Source of the DNA: Rhipidocladum racemiflorum
Taxonomy: Eukaryota > Streptophyta > Magnoliopsida > Poales > Poaceae
NCBI GenBank assembly: GCA_036346355.1
Contig: CM070585.1
Coordinates: 3,921,001-3,985,000, forward strand
Reading direction: 5' to 3'
Length of the DNA: 64,000 bases
Shown: positions 30,791 through 42,697 of the stretch, in pieces
Layout: each line of letters opens with the position of its first letter
Numbering within the stretch: the first letter of the stretch is position 1
Position numbers and translations under genes: made by a program
Notes under the pieces: model-generated
What the model saw: only the letters and a program-made list of their open reading frames with translations
What the model was told of the DNA's origin: nothing
Databases searched by the model: none

Positions 30791-31432
30791 TCTACCAATG
30801 ACAAGAAGGTGCCTTTGCTCCTCCGTGTGCCCCGACGTTAACCGTTCCATCCCACGTCCGAGATCTCCACACACGGGCCAGGGTTCCAGTGCAGTTGGCA
30901 TGGGAACTGCTTAAGATCGAGACACTGGATGGTTCGGATTGCTCGAAAATGCATTACTACAGTGGTTGCTACAGTGCAAAACAGTGCTTTTGCTACAGCC
31001 TTTTAGAAAAGACCTAAAACACTAATTTTTTATTTAATAGAGGCATAAAGACTGGAACCTGTCCCACCCACCCACCGCACTGGACAGTGGAGCGCAGTAG
31101 TCAGCATGTACAGACAGCATGTATATAATTATTGTATAGGTATTCTGTCATTCCTTCTATGCAACACTGGGTTGGGTGGGTTAACAAAATAAATTAGATG
31201 TGCAAGAGTTATTATGGAGTAATGTAGTATGAGATCTTTTCGGACACCCACAAGTAGAGCGCGTAAGCTGAATGGCAAAGATAAAGCGCTCTATTAGTCT
31301 TGGGATGGTTTGTGTTTGATCTAGATACACCAACACTGTTGACTGCAGCATCGCATCATGGTTGCTAATAGGAAGATTTTAAACTCATTTGGAAGCTGAG
31401 TGTTTTCTTAAACCGCACCTTTTAATATTGCG
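30791..31432. other. Intergenic, no gene seen
   Basis: AT-rich sequence with a few short frames. 30830-30910 is GC-rich but without a recognisable product. Nothing could be supported here. Confidence 0.5.
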
Positions 31433-32079
31433 AGCACTTTTACGGTGGACAACATTAAATATTAGCCGTTCAGTCTATTTGATCTAACGGATCAGATTAG
31501 TTAGGATTTAGTTATACTTCCTGTGGTAGTAGGGGTAGTAGAACTCGTGTAAGGGTAGTAGTGTAATTATCTCTTATTTATTTTTCGGTGTAATGATTTG
31601 TTCTACGCAGTTACGGATCAGAAGAAAGTGCAATCCTGTACCATTGATCCGATCCAATGGGCCGGACTTAAGGAACATAACAGTCCTCACGCCGCTTCCT
31701 ATCTCCGAATGCAGCCTGCTCCTTCATAAGCGGCGGTGTCCTCACAAACCGGCTTGGCGGAGGCCGCATCGTCGTCAAGATCAGAGAGGGCACCGGCCGT
31801 GCCGTCCACAAGAACCGAGAGGGCACTGGCCGCGGCGCGGCTACGATCCGGGAGGGCGCGGACGGGAATGCAGAGGCTGCGGCATCGAAAAGATTGGACT
31901 GGCGGTGGCGGCGGTAGAAAAACGAGGGCAACGATGACGGCTAACTCAGCAAAGGGCGGAGGAGGAGGAAAAGTAACGAGGCATATGATCAAAAGTCTAA
32001 AATACCCATGAAAATTGAACGGCTAGATCTAATTTTACTACCACTAATTACTACCCATGTTATCTGCCGTAAAATTTCT
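31433..32079. mobile_element. TIR element, about 647 bp
   Basis: Left end GAGCACTTTTACGG and right end CCGTAAAATTTCTC are imperfect inverted repeats, and inner segments also pair (agccgttcagtc near 31466; gaacggctagatc near 32017). The flanks share AATATT (about 31425-31430 and 32080-32085), a possible degenerate 8-base duplication. The GC-rich middle (31680-31960) has open frames on both strands but no known domain. It could be a MULE- or hAT-type element with captured sequence. Confidence 0.5.
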
Positions 32080-34360
32080 CAATATTATTCATGAGAAATT
32101 TCTTAACGAGCAGGAACAAGTACCTCCTGAGGAGTTTCTCTAGAGGTAGTATGTATTATACTGTGCTAACAAATGACATGAATGACCTCTTCTGCTATGA
32201 TTTATTGGTAGGAAAGTGCTTACCTTGAATTAAAATGCAGCAACTGGAAGAAAATTAAGAATATATAGGATCGTTGTTTCTTGCTCATAAGAAATTTTGG
32301 CATTTATCCAATCTAGCTACTAGACTGCCAGAAAAGTGTGAAACTTCTTCTAAACCAAGCTCCTCTATTCATAGTGCTATTTTCCAAGTATATGACATTG
32401 TCATCAAGGTAATTATTATGTCAAAAGTACATGTTCTTTCTCAGCTATGCAACTTGCACTGACTACGCATGTACTGGTACAACGGTAGATGGTATGCTAT
32501 CTTTGTATTTATCCGCTCTGTACCAGGAGTGGTATAAGACTTGCTTTCAGCAGTAAAGATGTCCTAAATTGCCTAAAGATATCAATGGACCATTTGGATT
32601 GGGAGCATCACTCTTTATTTGTCTTTTCATGTTGCCCTTCTAATCAAGTCATTGTAGTTGAAAGAATGTCATATTATCAGCTTCTCATATATCTGTAATG
32701 ACCGGGCAGCTTGTCTTTGATGCAGATTCTAAACTGGGTAGCAACACAATTAAATAACGATTACTTGTTTTTATTCACAAGCTGGAGTAATGTAGAAGGA
32801 CTAACTGATGTTATTTGTGTTTCAACTAAAGCATCACTCACTGATTATTTCCATTCTGCTATCACTCTGGTTATCTAGAAAATTTCCGTAACTGTTGTTT
32901 TACTTCCACGTTTCCATACCACAATTTTCACTAAGGAATATATGAACGCCTGAATGCCTTTTAGATGCAAATGTAGTGGCTTGTCAATGCTCCATCTTTG
33001 GAAATTTGGCCTAGAGTCAAAAGCGTAAACTTCAATCTGTGAAGCATAATGGTTTATTTGCCAAATTTTCACCATACATTATTCTACGTCTCTATGCAAA
33101 TGTAGTGTGCTTGCTTGTTCGCTCTGCGTGTGCCATGGAGACATCCGTTTGTCAGTCCTTGTCTCAAGTTTTCATGGTATGATGCCGGTTTCTAATAAGC
33201 TATTGGCTCATCATTTTTTCGCTGCTGTTATTCTGATGTCAATCTTTGGCCAATGTGGTTTTAGGTCAGTCTACAATGGTGTGCAGATCATCCTATGGAG
33301 GATGGTTTGTAGATCCTCTTGTGGAGGAACCAACTATATATGCGATTTGTAGCTCCTCACCGTCAGCAAGATGAGGCCTTTGTCTACTGATCTTGGTGAA
33401 GTTTTGCGGCAACATGTATATTCTGCAAGTGGTGTTATGGCCTGTCCTGTGTGATTTGCGAAGGATTTGGTTTCATAAAACGGTTGAGATATACTTCCAC
33501 GATCACTGTGTTGATGGAGTGATGGATATTATTTGTTCTTCCAATGGGATTTGGGTAATTTTATATTTCGTTTTTACTCACACTGCAACAGCAATCTGCT
33601 GTATACCAAAATTTCACTAATGATACACAAAAAGAAAGCTCATTACGAATGACATATCCCGTGTATGACAAAATCTCCTGTTGGTTTTGCAGCAGTGTAA
33701 ATTAGTTGTTTATAACTTGGTCCAAGTAGTTCTCTGACTATATATCAAACTCCTAGGTTCTGACAAGGAAAGAGCAAACTACACGGAGCCCTCTGGGTAA
33801 ATATTTTGCAAGGACCAGGAAAGAGCTAAATGTCGTCTGAACTTTTAGGATCAATTTCTACTAGATCAATCTTGGAATTCATATACTTAACTTCTATTTT
33901 TTTCCAGGACGGCTTTCTATAAGATCAACTCCAGATTTAGGTGCTTCTGGTTCTGGTCAATGTCTTGCGTTTTTCACAAGAACAAATGTAAATGAACTGC
34001 CTCATGATATATAGACCCAGTAACACTGTTTTTTCTTGAAAGAGGGTACCTTATTTACTATTCTCTGTGTTTGTATATAAGCAGTACTTACGTATATATA
34101 AATTTTACAAAAAAAAATACATTGTAACGTGCAGGCCTCCACGTTGCAAAATTAGATATAATTTTAAATTCAAGTTAGTAACAAAGTGTGGGCCATTTCT
34201 TCGCTTCGATGATTGCCCATTTGAGTGAATTGTATGAAGTGTACAAAAATCATTGGTCTAAATATGAGTTTTCATACGCACATGAGATAAAATTGATGTT
34301 CACGTTTAATGATAAGTATCACCCTCTTTCGGTATTCCGTTGCAATGCACAGACAACTTA
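32080..34360. other. Intergenic: unassigned AT-rich sequence
   Basis: I recognise no gene. Small frames (for example 33107-33352) do not match families I know. The right end, up to 34364, is a Helitron terminus, so at least part of this stretch may be the body of a Helitron whose 5' end I could not place. Confidence 0.4.
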
Positions 34361-34364
34361 CTAG
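34330..34364 (+). mobile_element. Helitron 3' terminus (degenerate)
   Basis: The sequence ccgttgcaatgcacagacaa then cttaCTAG, followed by T, resembles the common grass Helitron end CCGTTGCAACGCACGGGC...CTAG. The palindrome has decayed (caatgcacag), which suggests an old insertion. The 5' partner was not identified. Confidence 0.6.
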
Positions 34365-34627
34365 TTCATAAAAAAAAATGTTATCAAAGAAGCTGTCAGC
34401 ACAAAACAGCACTAATCAAATGCTTTCCTTCACCGATCTTGGACGAGTCACAGTTATCAAAGAAGGCATGCAAGACCGGTAAGACAGGCAGAAAGGCAGA
34501 TAGCATATCGTTACACCAAAGTAATAATACATGTAATAAGACAAGCTGACAGCGTCGGAAAAAATGCTAAGCATTTCTGATTTAAGCTACAGCAAGTAAA
34601 ACGTCAAAATACATTATACCAATATCA

Positions 34628-37600
34628 CTACTTCAGTGGTTTCAACCCTAGCGAGGCACGGAGCTTGTTCATCTCTATAATCTCTGGATCATTTGGATCC
34701 GGAGCATTTCCTTCACCCTTCTCTTTCTTTTCCTTTCTCCTCTTGGGTTCCTCTCTTGGGCCACCATCCTCAGCACGCCTTGAAGGACTGGCACTACCAC
34801 GACCACGCCTCCTACGGTACTCTCCATCTTCACGCTCATGTCGATCCCGGCTCCTTGAACGGCTCCTGTGCCTGCCACGGTCTCTGTCACGGCGTTCCCT
34901 TTCCCTACCATCCCTGTCTCTTTCTCGGTCCCTGTCTCGATTGTAGTCGTCATCTCGCATGCGGTGACGGTCTCGATCCCTCTCCTTGTCTCTATCTCTT
35001 TCACGATCCCTATCTCTGTCTCGGTCTCTCTCTCGTCGCTTCCCATAGTCCCTATCATAATCCCGGTCCCTGTAATAATCTCGGCCCCTGTAAAAATATA
35101 GAGATCAGAAGTGCAGGCAGTTGTTATCTAAAGTTGATTAAATCAACAAACATCAACAGCTAATGCAAGTATTACGGAGTAACATCGCACTAAGTTTTCA
35201 TCAAATATTGCAGTTCTCAAACTATACACATAGAACATGCCCAGAAACAAGGGATCAATAGTGTCATTCAGCAATTCACCCCTTCCCCAGTACCTATGAA
35301 GAAGGCACAGCCAAATTACTCAAAACTAATTTACATGAAAATCAAATGGACTCAAGTGTCTACAGCAAGATATGTAGTACCCAACGCAACAAGTGCAATT
35401 TTATGATCAGATCTACACATCTTTCGGACTTTCATCGTTAACTTGTCCAAACCTGATGAAATATTTTCGCCCACAACTATTTTTAGGCATGTACCTACAC
35501 ATGCGTCTAGAATATAAGTGGATCTGCATTTTACTTGCGCAGAAAACCAACCTTTCAAAAATTTCCAGGCCACAAAACACGGGCAACAGTGTTCACATAG
35601 ATGCTCAACACAAAATCATAATAATGGCTTTATATTGGTATTATGAATTTAAGAATGTACCCGCATCATGAACATGAGTACAATGGCGCACGGTCAAGCA
35701 AGTCTTCATTTGTTACACGGGTGGAAATCAAGTGAAATCCGTGCATTTTCGAGCTTTGTTTGGAATTTGATTAATTTTGACATAATATCATCTTCTTTAT
35801 AGTTTAGAAAGAATTTTAAAATAGAGCTAACGAGCCGAGCCTAGCCCGAACGTAATCGAATTTCGTTCAAAATCGACTCATTACAATTTTGAACCAATTA
35901 GTGAGTGTAATCAAAGCAATTTTGAACTGAGCCCACACTCGTAAATGAGTTTTTTTCCCCACACCTATACATGGGAAATGAACATGACTAACGCTGTCAA
36001 ATGTTCATTATATTTGCACACTTTATGATGTAACTCAAAGTTAAGCACCTTCAAAAAAACATGTCAAGAATACACTAACATGTTTATAATATGTACCAAG
36101 GATATTTGTGAACAGACGATAATGATGAAATAGGTAAAAGATTTCAACAACATGCAATATTAACTAGTATTTTCAGGAGTTATAACCCATCACACCTCTC
36201 TACCTCTCTATGATAGATTCATACGCTTGTCATTGAGGCACTCAGTAAACAGAATCCAGCATCGTATTGGACAAACGTATTAACATCTTTTACAATCGCA
36301 AATCCTCGTTCTCCAGGTTGAAGCCTTGCTTGATGTTACATCTATCCAAGGGCAGTATCTCAATATATCTGAACTAGTAAGATTCAAGTTGTGTTTCCAA
36401 AAACCAAAAAATAAACAAAAATGCCCCCCAGTCCCTTTTCATTTTATTATAAACAAATAAAACCTCAAATGGATAAACTAACTTTCCTAGGCTGATCCTC
36501 AAGCACAAAGAGAAGTTCAACCAGATTATATACATTTTATACAGGAAGGAAACAGGCTCATTAAAGGCTTGCATGAAAGCAGGCACAAAAACAAGTAAGC
36601 TGCTCATCTTCTCAAAAGCTGAAAGATTAACAGCCAAAGCAGCATGAAAATAGGGGGGGAAATGAAACCTGATATGACATACGAGCAACTTTAACATGAA
36701 GTAAAACAAGAGCGGCAAAATTCAATAAGAAAAATGTTCAAATTTTAACCATGTTGTGATTTTTTATCTGTTTGACCCATCATACTTCTCACTGCACACT
36801 ATCAGTGCAGAGAAACCTGGCAGAGCCACGATTATTCACTATAGGAAGCGGCATATCTACCAATGGCTCTTGACATTAACATGCCATGGCAGTAACTCTA
36901 GTGTGCAACACTGCAACGCTACAGCAACAGCTTCCAGCATGATCTCCAGGGTAAAAAAAAAATCAAAAACAACTAAAGTAAAAGTCATTGCTTCTTCAGT
37001 CCCAGCAATAAAATGACCACAAGTGAACCTGCTCACAAATGATTGCCATGAAAGCTTTTCACTGCTCATTGGTTTCATGTTATCAAGTAATATCCATAAA
37101 TAAAAGATGTTTTTAAGCAAACAAAAGGAAAAATAATTTATATTTTACACAGATTAGAAAATGATTAGATGTAGCCGGTTGATCCATTTGGCAAGGATAA
37201 ACTTGGTTTTTAAATGCATTAATCTGATACAAGATACTAATAGTTATAATAAAGCATCTTTATATTATAATTAAGCTTTTGAAAAAGCCATCCAATCAAG
37301 CAGTGAAATAGCGAAGCTGCCCATTTTGATAAAGCTAAAAGTACCATATTTACCAAGAGAAAACCAAGAACAGTGTTTTTACATGATCAATAATAACAAG
37401 AACAGCAACTCACAATAAGCTCATTTTTCAAATGTCATGACATTTTTTTATGGATCATCCAATCCTTAGAAATAAAGCTTCTTTAAGACCAAGGAAACAA
37501 GTAATGTCTGGTTCACATATTCAAAACCAGTTTGCCGTATCTACCATAAGGACGGCAAAGGAACAGATCTTTTCTATGAAGTTAGCCAAAACAAAGATAA

Positions 37601-40455
37601 CAAACGCTGAGAGCACACTAGATATTTTCGAGGTTAATAGGATTATATGACTAAAGCATGATGGCACTAACATATTTCAAACAAACATCAGCAAAAAATA
37701 GTAGACTTCTGCAAAAGATTGTACCATAAGGACCACAAAGGCATGGATTTTACTCTGCAGTTACTAAAACCAAGATAGCGAAATGTTTGGCCTGATAGTT
37801 CACTATATATTTTCCCGAGTTAATATGATTTAAATATGACGTCACTAACATATATCAATGTAGCATCAGTAAGATTATTTGTGGATCCTTAACCGATCAA
37901 AAAACATTTTAGAACATCCTTGGCCTGAACTTTCACAGAGCATACCAATAAACAGAGTACTAACAGTTTTCCATCAAATGAGATTCTCATTTTAACACAA
38001 AAGCAATATCCATACCAGGCACATTAAGCACTTCAAGAAATACTAATGATAACTCATTAGCAAACCGTGTATAAAGACAACAGTTCATATAGAGCAGGGT
38101 ACCTGTGATGCCTTTCATGCTTCCTGTCCCTTTCCCTTTCCCGGTCCCGTTCTCTAGTAGGGCTCCTTCCATGATAATAATCCTGTTAAGAACAATAAAA
38201 ATGACGTAAACATTCCTGGTCAACAAATTTGGTGGATTCAGTGTGCATTCACTTAACAAGTATGTTCACCTTTTCGCGACCGTTTGGCTCATCTGTCTCC
38301 ATAGGTTGTTCATCCTCCTTATCTTCCTCCTCTTCTTCGAAGTCATCTTCAAGTGCGCTTCTTCTTGGTTCTAGAGTTCCAGACGCTTCAAGGACCCATC
38401 TATTGGAAAGATTCATAAAAATGAATTTGAGGTTTCTAGAATTCATCAAGCTAATGCATACTTAAGATTGTTGACCAATAGAAGCAATAATATCTTCCAA
38501 GCAAAACCAGATCACTCAAGCATACATGTATATTTCAAAACAATTTGACCAATGTTATTAAGTCATCGACTAAACGTAGAATAGTCATCCAGTCGGTACT
38601 TGGAGCACAACTAGGGTGATCGACTTGACTTGAGCGACTAATCGTGCGACTGGATGACTAATCGTCGACTATTAGCGACTAGTCGGGATTGCTTAGTCGG
38701 CGGACTTATGGCCCACAGTCAGAGAGCAATGGAATGGAGATTGGAGAGACATGTAGTGGAGTCTAAACCTACAGCCACCAGTTCAGAACTCCAGATCGAT
38801 TTCCTCCTCATGGCAAAGGGCGCCGCCACCTGCGCCTCCGCCTCCTCGAGCCCGACCATCTACGCCTCCTCCAGTCCGACCACCTCCGGCTCCGTCTCCA
38901 CCTCATCTCATTCGGCCGCCTCCGCCTCGGTCGCAACCCATCTCCGCCTTCTCCCATCCGGCTGCAGCCGCCTCCACCTCCGCCTGCTTCGGCATCAGCC
39001 GCAGCCACCTCCTGCCTCAACGTCGACCTAGCCTGGTGGCTAGGTCGACCTAGCCACCAATCCAGATCGATTTTCTCCACGTGGCAGAGGGCACGGCCGC
39101 CCGCGTCTCCTCAAGCCAAGCCGTCTCCACCTCCTCCAGTCTGGCCACCTCTGGCTCTATCTCCGCCTCATCTCATCCGGCGCCTCCGCATCGGTCGCAA
39201 CCCATCTCCGCCTCCTCCCGTTTGGCTGCAGCCGCCTCCACCACCTCTTGCCTCGTCGTCGGCCGCAGCCACCTCCTGCCCCTGCGTCGCCGCAGCCCAC
39301 CTCGGCCTCCTCCCCTCCACCCTTGCCCGTCGAGACTCACTCTAGACTCCAGAAGTATGCTCTTGCCCCGGCATCTGGGTCTCAAATCTGTCGTTGGCTC
39401 ATTGCTCTATTCTTTCATTTGAGGATATACTCTATTGTGCTATACTGCTATGTATGTGAATTGTGAATCTGATCTATTGTGCATCTGTGCTATGTATACT
39501 ATTGCTTTGTTCTATTGCAGACTCTGCTATGTATGTGAATCTGTGATTTTGTAGTGTATTGTTTATGATTTTGCATATTAATTTGAATTGCACTGTTCAT
39601 ATTAGGTTTTTGCAATGCACTGTGCCACAGTTTATGATTTCCATAGTAGTTTTTACAGAATTACTCGTGTTTAGAAGTGAAAAACTGAAAATTAGTAACT
39701 CGACAATGGGACTGAAATAACAGGCCTTTTCTGGATGCGGGGGAGGGCGGTGTCGCAGGCGTAGTCCTTGGTCACAAGTTCATCAATGAACTCGTCCACG
39801 TGCGTCAGCGTGAACTCTGAAAGGAAACCCCGCATAATACAGGGCAAAAGAGAATAAAACAGCAGCATCAGTGTAACCATGTGAGGTTATAGAGGATGTA
39901 AATTTGGGCCATCGGGTGCGTACTTCCATCGCTGAGCTTCTGCCTGATCTTGCGGTAGTCGTTGTAGAGCGGTTCGAGGTACTGGTAGACGTCGGCGACG
40001 GTGCCGGTAAGGCGCAGGTAGAACGCCCCAAGAACCCGAACATACCTACAGGAACAGGAAGAATTGAACCCAAGAACTAGCGCTACCTAAAGCTGAAGGA
40101 ATCAACATTAAAAAGAAAAAACAAGAACAGATAAGAGATTGGGCAGTTTGGATGGTGGTAAGTACTTGTAGTCCTCGTTCTTGATGAACTCCACGACGAT
40201 GTCCTTGTCGGGCTGGATCTGGAGCATCTTGAGCGCGAGGCATAGGAAGGGGGTGGGCTTGCGGTTGCCGCCGTGGGTGCCGCCGGTGTGGTCGAGCTCC
40301 ATGGCCTTGTCGACGAGCGTCTCCGCCGTGAGGCCGAAGCACTGCTCCTTCCAGTAGGTGCTCTGGTAGATCTTGGACCGCACGATCTTCTCCACCAGGT
40401 TCTGGGGGTTGGTGCCGTGGATGCTCCTCGCTAGAGGGTCTGTGCGGTTCGCCAT
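34628..40455 (-). CDS. PRP38: Pre-mRNA-splicing factor PRP38 (SR-rich C terminus)
   Basis: Six minus-strand exons: 40166-40455, 39924-40045, 39726-39816, 38270-38399, 38103-38182 and 34628-35087. They total 1,173 bases, 390 residues. The PRP38 domain spans about residues 10-175 (IHGTNPQNLVEKIVRSKIYQ, LDHTGGTHGGNRKPTPFLCL, FTLTHVDEFIDEL). Next come an acidic linker (DDFEEEEEDKEDEQ) and a long Arg-Asp/Arg-Ser tail ending KLRASLGLKPLK. PRP38 belongs to the spliceosomal tri-snRNP/B complex and is needed for spliceosome activation in the nucleus. Five of the introns' ends are ordinary; intron 3 needs a GC donor (AAAAG then GCCTGT). Intron 3 holds repeat DNA and intron 5 is about 3 kb. A broken copy of exons 1-3 lies at 52972-53846. 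Confidence 0.92.
38540..39650. repeat. Repeat insertion within PRP38 intron 3
   Basis: From about 38545 the intron carries dense cgacta/tagtcg motifs (gactaatcgtgcgactgg and similar), then GC-rich proline/serine-coding-like sequence (38815-39340) containing a local inverted repeat (tcgacctagcc near 39010-39060). The open frames on both strands here are compositional. It is probably a transposon or captured sequence, but I could not find its ends. Confidence 0.45.
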
Positions 40456-41231
40456 CCTCCAGGTCGGCGGCGCACGCCGACGGCTGCTCCACGCAACCGG
40501 GGGGATCGGAAGTTTTGCGGATTGGATCTGTGTTGGCGACCAAAACCCTAGCTAGGCTCCTCTGTCATGTCCCCTTGCCACCGAAGAGATCTGGACTCTG
40601 GAGGCGTCGGGGGCGACGGGGGCGTCGGGGGCGTCGGGGGCGGCGGGGCGACGGGGGCGGCGGGGGCGGCGGGGCGTCGGGGGCGGCGGCGCGGGCATCG
40701 GGGGCGGGCGGGTGGCCGGGCCGCGGGCGCTGGCGGCTGGCCGGCGGCCGCTGGGACTGGCGTCGGGGGCGGCAGGCGGCTGGAGGGAGGGAGTAGATCT
40801 GGGAGGAAGAGGAAGACGCCAGCCGCCTGTGTGCGGTGCGATTGAGACTTGACTTGAGTTGAGGGCTGAGGCCTCGAGGGTATTGACTATGATCGGACCG
40901 TATATACGGTCGAATATCGTCATATTCATATTCGTATCTATATTTTTTATCGAATACAAAATCGAATACGAATTATACAGGATAATATCGGTTACGAATA
41001 CAGATCGAATATGGATCGGAATCAACATGTATATGAATAATATTAGTCGGATATTTTAAAATTCAATTTCAGTTTTTTTTCCAAAATCGGTCCAAATTTA
41101 AATTCAAAATTCCAAACAAAATATATTTGTATGTCTTTTTTTGCCTTTTTATCCCTAGCTTGTCATACATGTGACTCTGTGAGTAACAATGTACCCCATT
41201 GCAATAATTGAACCAAATGATTTGCAGCTGG

Positions 41232-41504
41232 CAGGGGCGGACCCAAGGCCCGGCTAGCCCGGGCCCGGGCCCGGGCTCAATCCATGTAACAAACATCTAA
41301 ATTTCATATTCACGCAACCTGGCAAGTACAATCTTCAAATCAGAAATAAAAATATAGAGCCTGAATCTACAAGCTTTACTAGCGTCTTGTAAAAAACATC
41401 CTAAATTGTATAAAAAGTTAGCAACTAAAACTTAAATAGCTTCGAACTTGTTGTCTTTCTTTAAGCGTGCCCGGGCTCTAAAAATTCACAGGTCCGCCAG
41501 CGGT
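41232..41504. mobile_element. Nested hAT-type MITE (degenerate right end)
   Basis: Starts CAGGGGCGGACCC, the same terminal family as the element at 10700-10941, and ends near ggtccgccagcgg. A GGGCCC-rich block near the left end (41256-41276) is mirrored by gtgcccgggctc near 41467. The right terminus has decayed and the duplication is not clear. Confidence 0.5.
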
Positions 41505-41887
41505 GGCATATCTTCTTTGAATCCTAAGTAGCCTCCTGAACGCCACTTGCCAATTTACGTACTCACCTTTTCCCAAATATCTCCAAATTAGCATCTAGCA
41601 CACATGAACACATTATATCTTGTCATCCAATCACGGACCTCGATCCTACGAAGCTTGATGAAACATGTTAAATTGTTAACGTGTTATTCTGAAAGGTGTT
41701 ATTCGGATAATATCTGCATGTCATATTCGAATATTATCCGAACAAAAACTCGTATATTCCGTATCTATTGGATAATCAGTGTTCCATATCCGTATCCGTA
41801 TCCATGTAAATTATCTGTATCCATATTCTTATCCGAGAAATCAACTGGATATCTGTGAAACTATCCAAATCATCATCCAAATCAATT

Positions 41888-41914
41888 CGGTCGGTCGGTC
41901 GGTCGGTCGGTCGG
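41888..41914. repeat. TCGG tetranucleotide repeat
   Basis: Six to seven tandem TCGG units near the right end of the hAT-like element. Confidence 0.9.
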
Positions 41915-42441
41915 AAAATATCCGTACCAGTTCCATCCCTAGTATTGACCAATCAACCGAGGTTACCGAGCTGCCCTGGCTCGCCGAGCCGCTCGTGGCT
42001 CGAGCCGAGCCGACTCGGTCCATTCACGAGCCTGAGAAATAGGCTTGGCTCGGGCTCGGTCCGAGCCACGAGCCAGGGCGAGCCGAGCCAGGCTCGGTCG
42101 AGCCCGAGCCGAGCCGCGAGCCACGAGCTTTCTGTCCAACCCTAATCTGGAGCCATGAGATCGAGTTCCTCAGGAGGACAGCGAGATACAGAGAAGAAGA
42201 AGGGGAAAGAAGAAAGCAAATAGGATTAGTTTCCTTTCATTTTTCGTCCTATCCCCTGTTTGGGACTGGTTTGGCTCTTATATCACTCTCACCCTTCCCA
42301 GTGGGACCCACCACACAGGTGGGGTGTTACATCCTCCTGGCTTATCATCTCGCTTGGGTTCGAGTCGGTCTTGTGCGGCCCGGCTCGGGAAAAAAAAAAG
42401 AAGGACGGGCAAAATCAATCAACTAATAAAACTAGAAATTA

Positions 42442-42635
42442 GGGTGTGTCTGGTTGTCTGTACCAAGTGGTACATATATGAGATGGTTTAAAAAAAAGTT
42501 ACCTCTGCATTTGGTTGCTTGAATGGAACCATCCTATCCTAGATCAAATGATGCAAATTTAAAGAATATTCCCTCTAGATGCTGAACAAGACCATCCCAT
42601 CCCATTCAACCTCATCTCATGAATCAAACACACCC
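42442..42635. mobile_element. Tourist-like MITE
   Basis: Ends GGGTGTGTCTGG / AAACACACCC with TTA duplications at 42439-42441 and 42636-42638. Same family as 8382-8611; its counterpart in the duplicated segment is 48360-48591. Confidence 0.85.
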
Positions 42636-42697
42636 TTAGTTAGTTTAGAAGTAATGGCATTTCTATACTAATATTATAAAAGGCATCGTATGACCTT

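Larger units (their letters stand above)
40888..41941. mobile_element. hAT-like element with 8-bp TSD
   Basis: Exact 8-base duplication GTATTGAC on both sides (40880-40887 and 41942-41949). The ends TATGATCGGACCG and CCAGTTCCATCCCTA are weak inverted repeats. The interior has many ATATCCG/CGGATAT-type motifs, as in similar sequence near 24000. Another hAT-type MITE is nested at about 41232-41504. No transposase. Confidence 0.7.
40563..42347. repeat. Insertion block upstream of PRP38
   Basis: The PRP38 leader ends at ggctcctc (40562), and its normal upstream flank (tctcgcttgggttcgag) resumes at about 42348. In the partial copy at 48145-48290 these two are nearly adjacent. The 1.8 kb in between is therefore inserted DNA. 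It includes GGGGGCGTCGG-type low complexity (40600-40790), a hAT element (40888-41941), and gagccgagcc-type repeats (41960-42130). Confidence 0.65.

Noticed and set aside
34693..35163. 156-codon plus frame opposite PRP38 exon 6
   Set aside because: Shadow of the Arg-Asp repeat coding exon; the minus frame is the real one by homology and splicing.
38808..39422. Serine/proline- and arginine-rich frames on both strands in PRP38 intron 3
   Set aside because: Both strands are open because of GC-rich tctccgcctc repetition; no domain; it lies in repeat DNA.
40552..41028. 158-codon minus frame, proline/arginine-rich
   Set aside because: Produced by GGGGGCGTCGG low-complexity DNA in inserted sequence; no family features.
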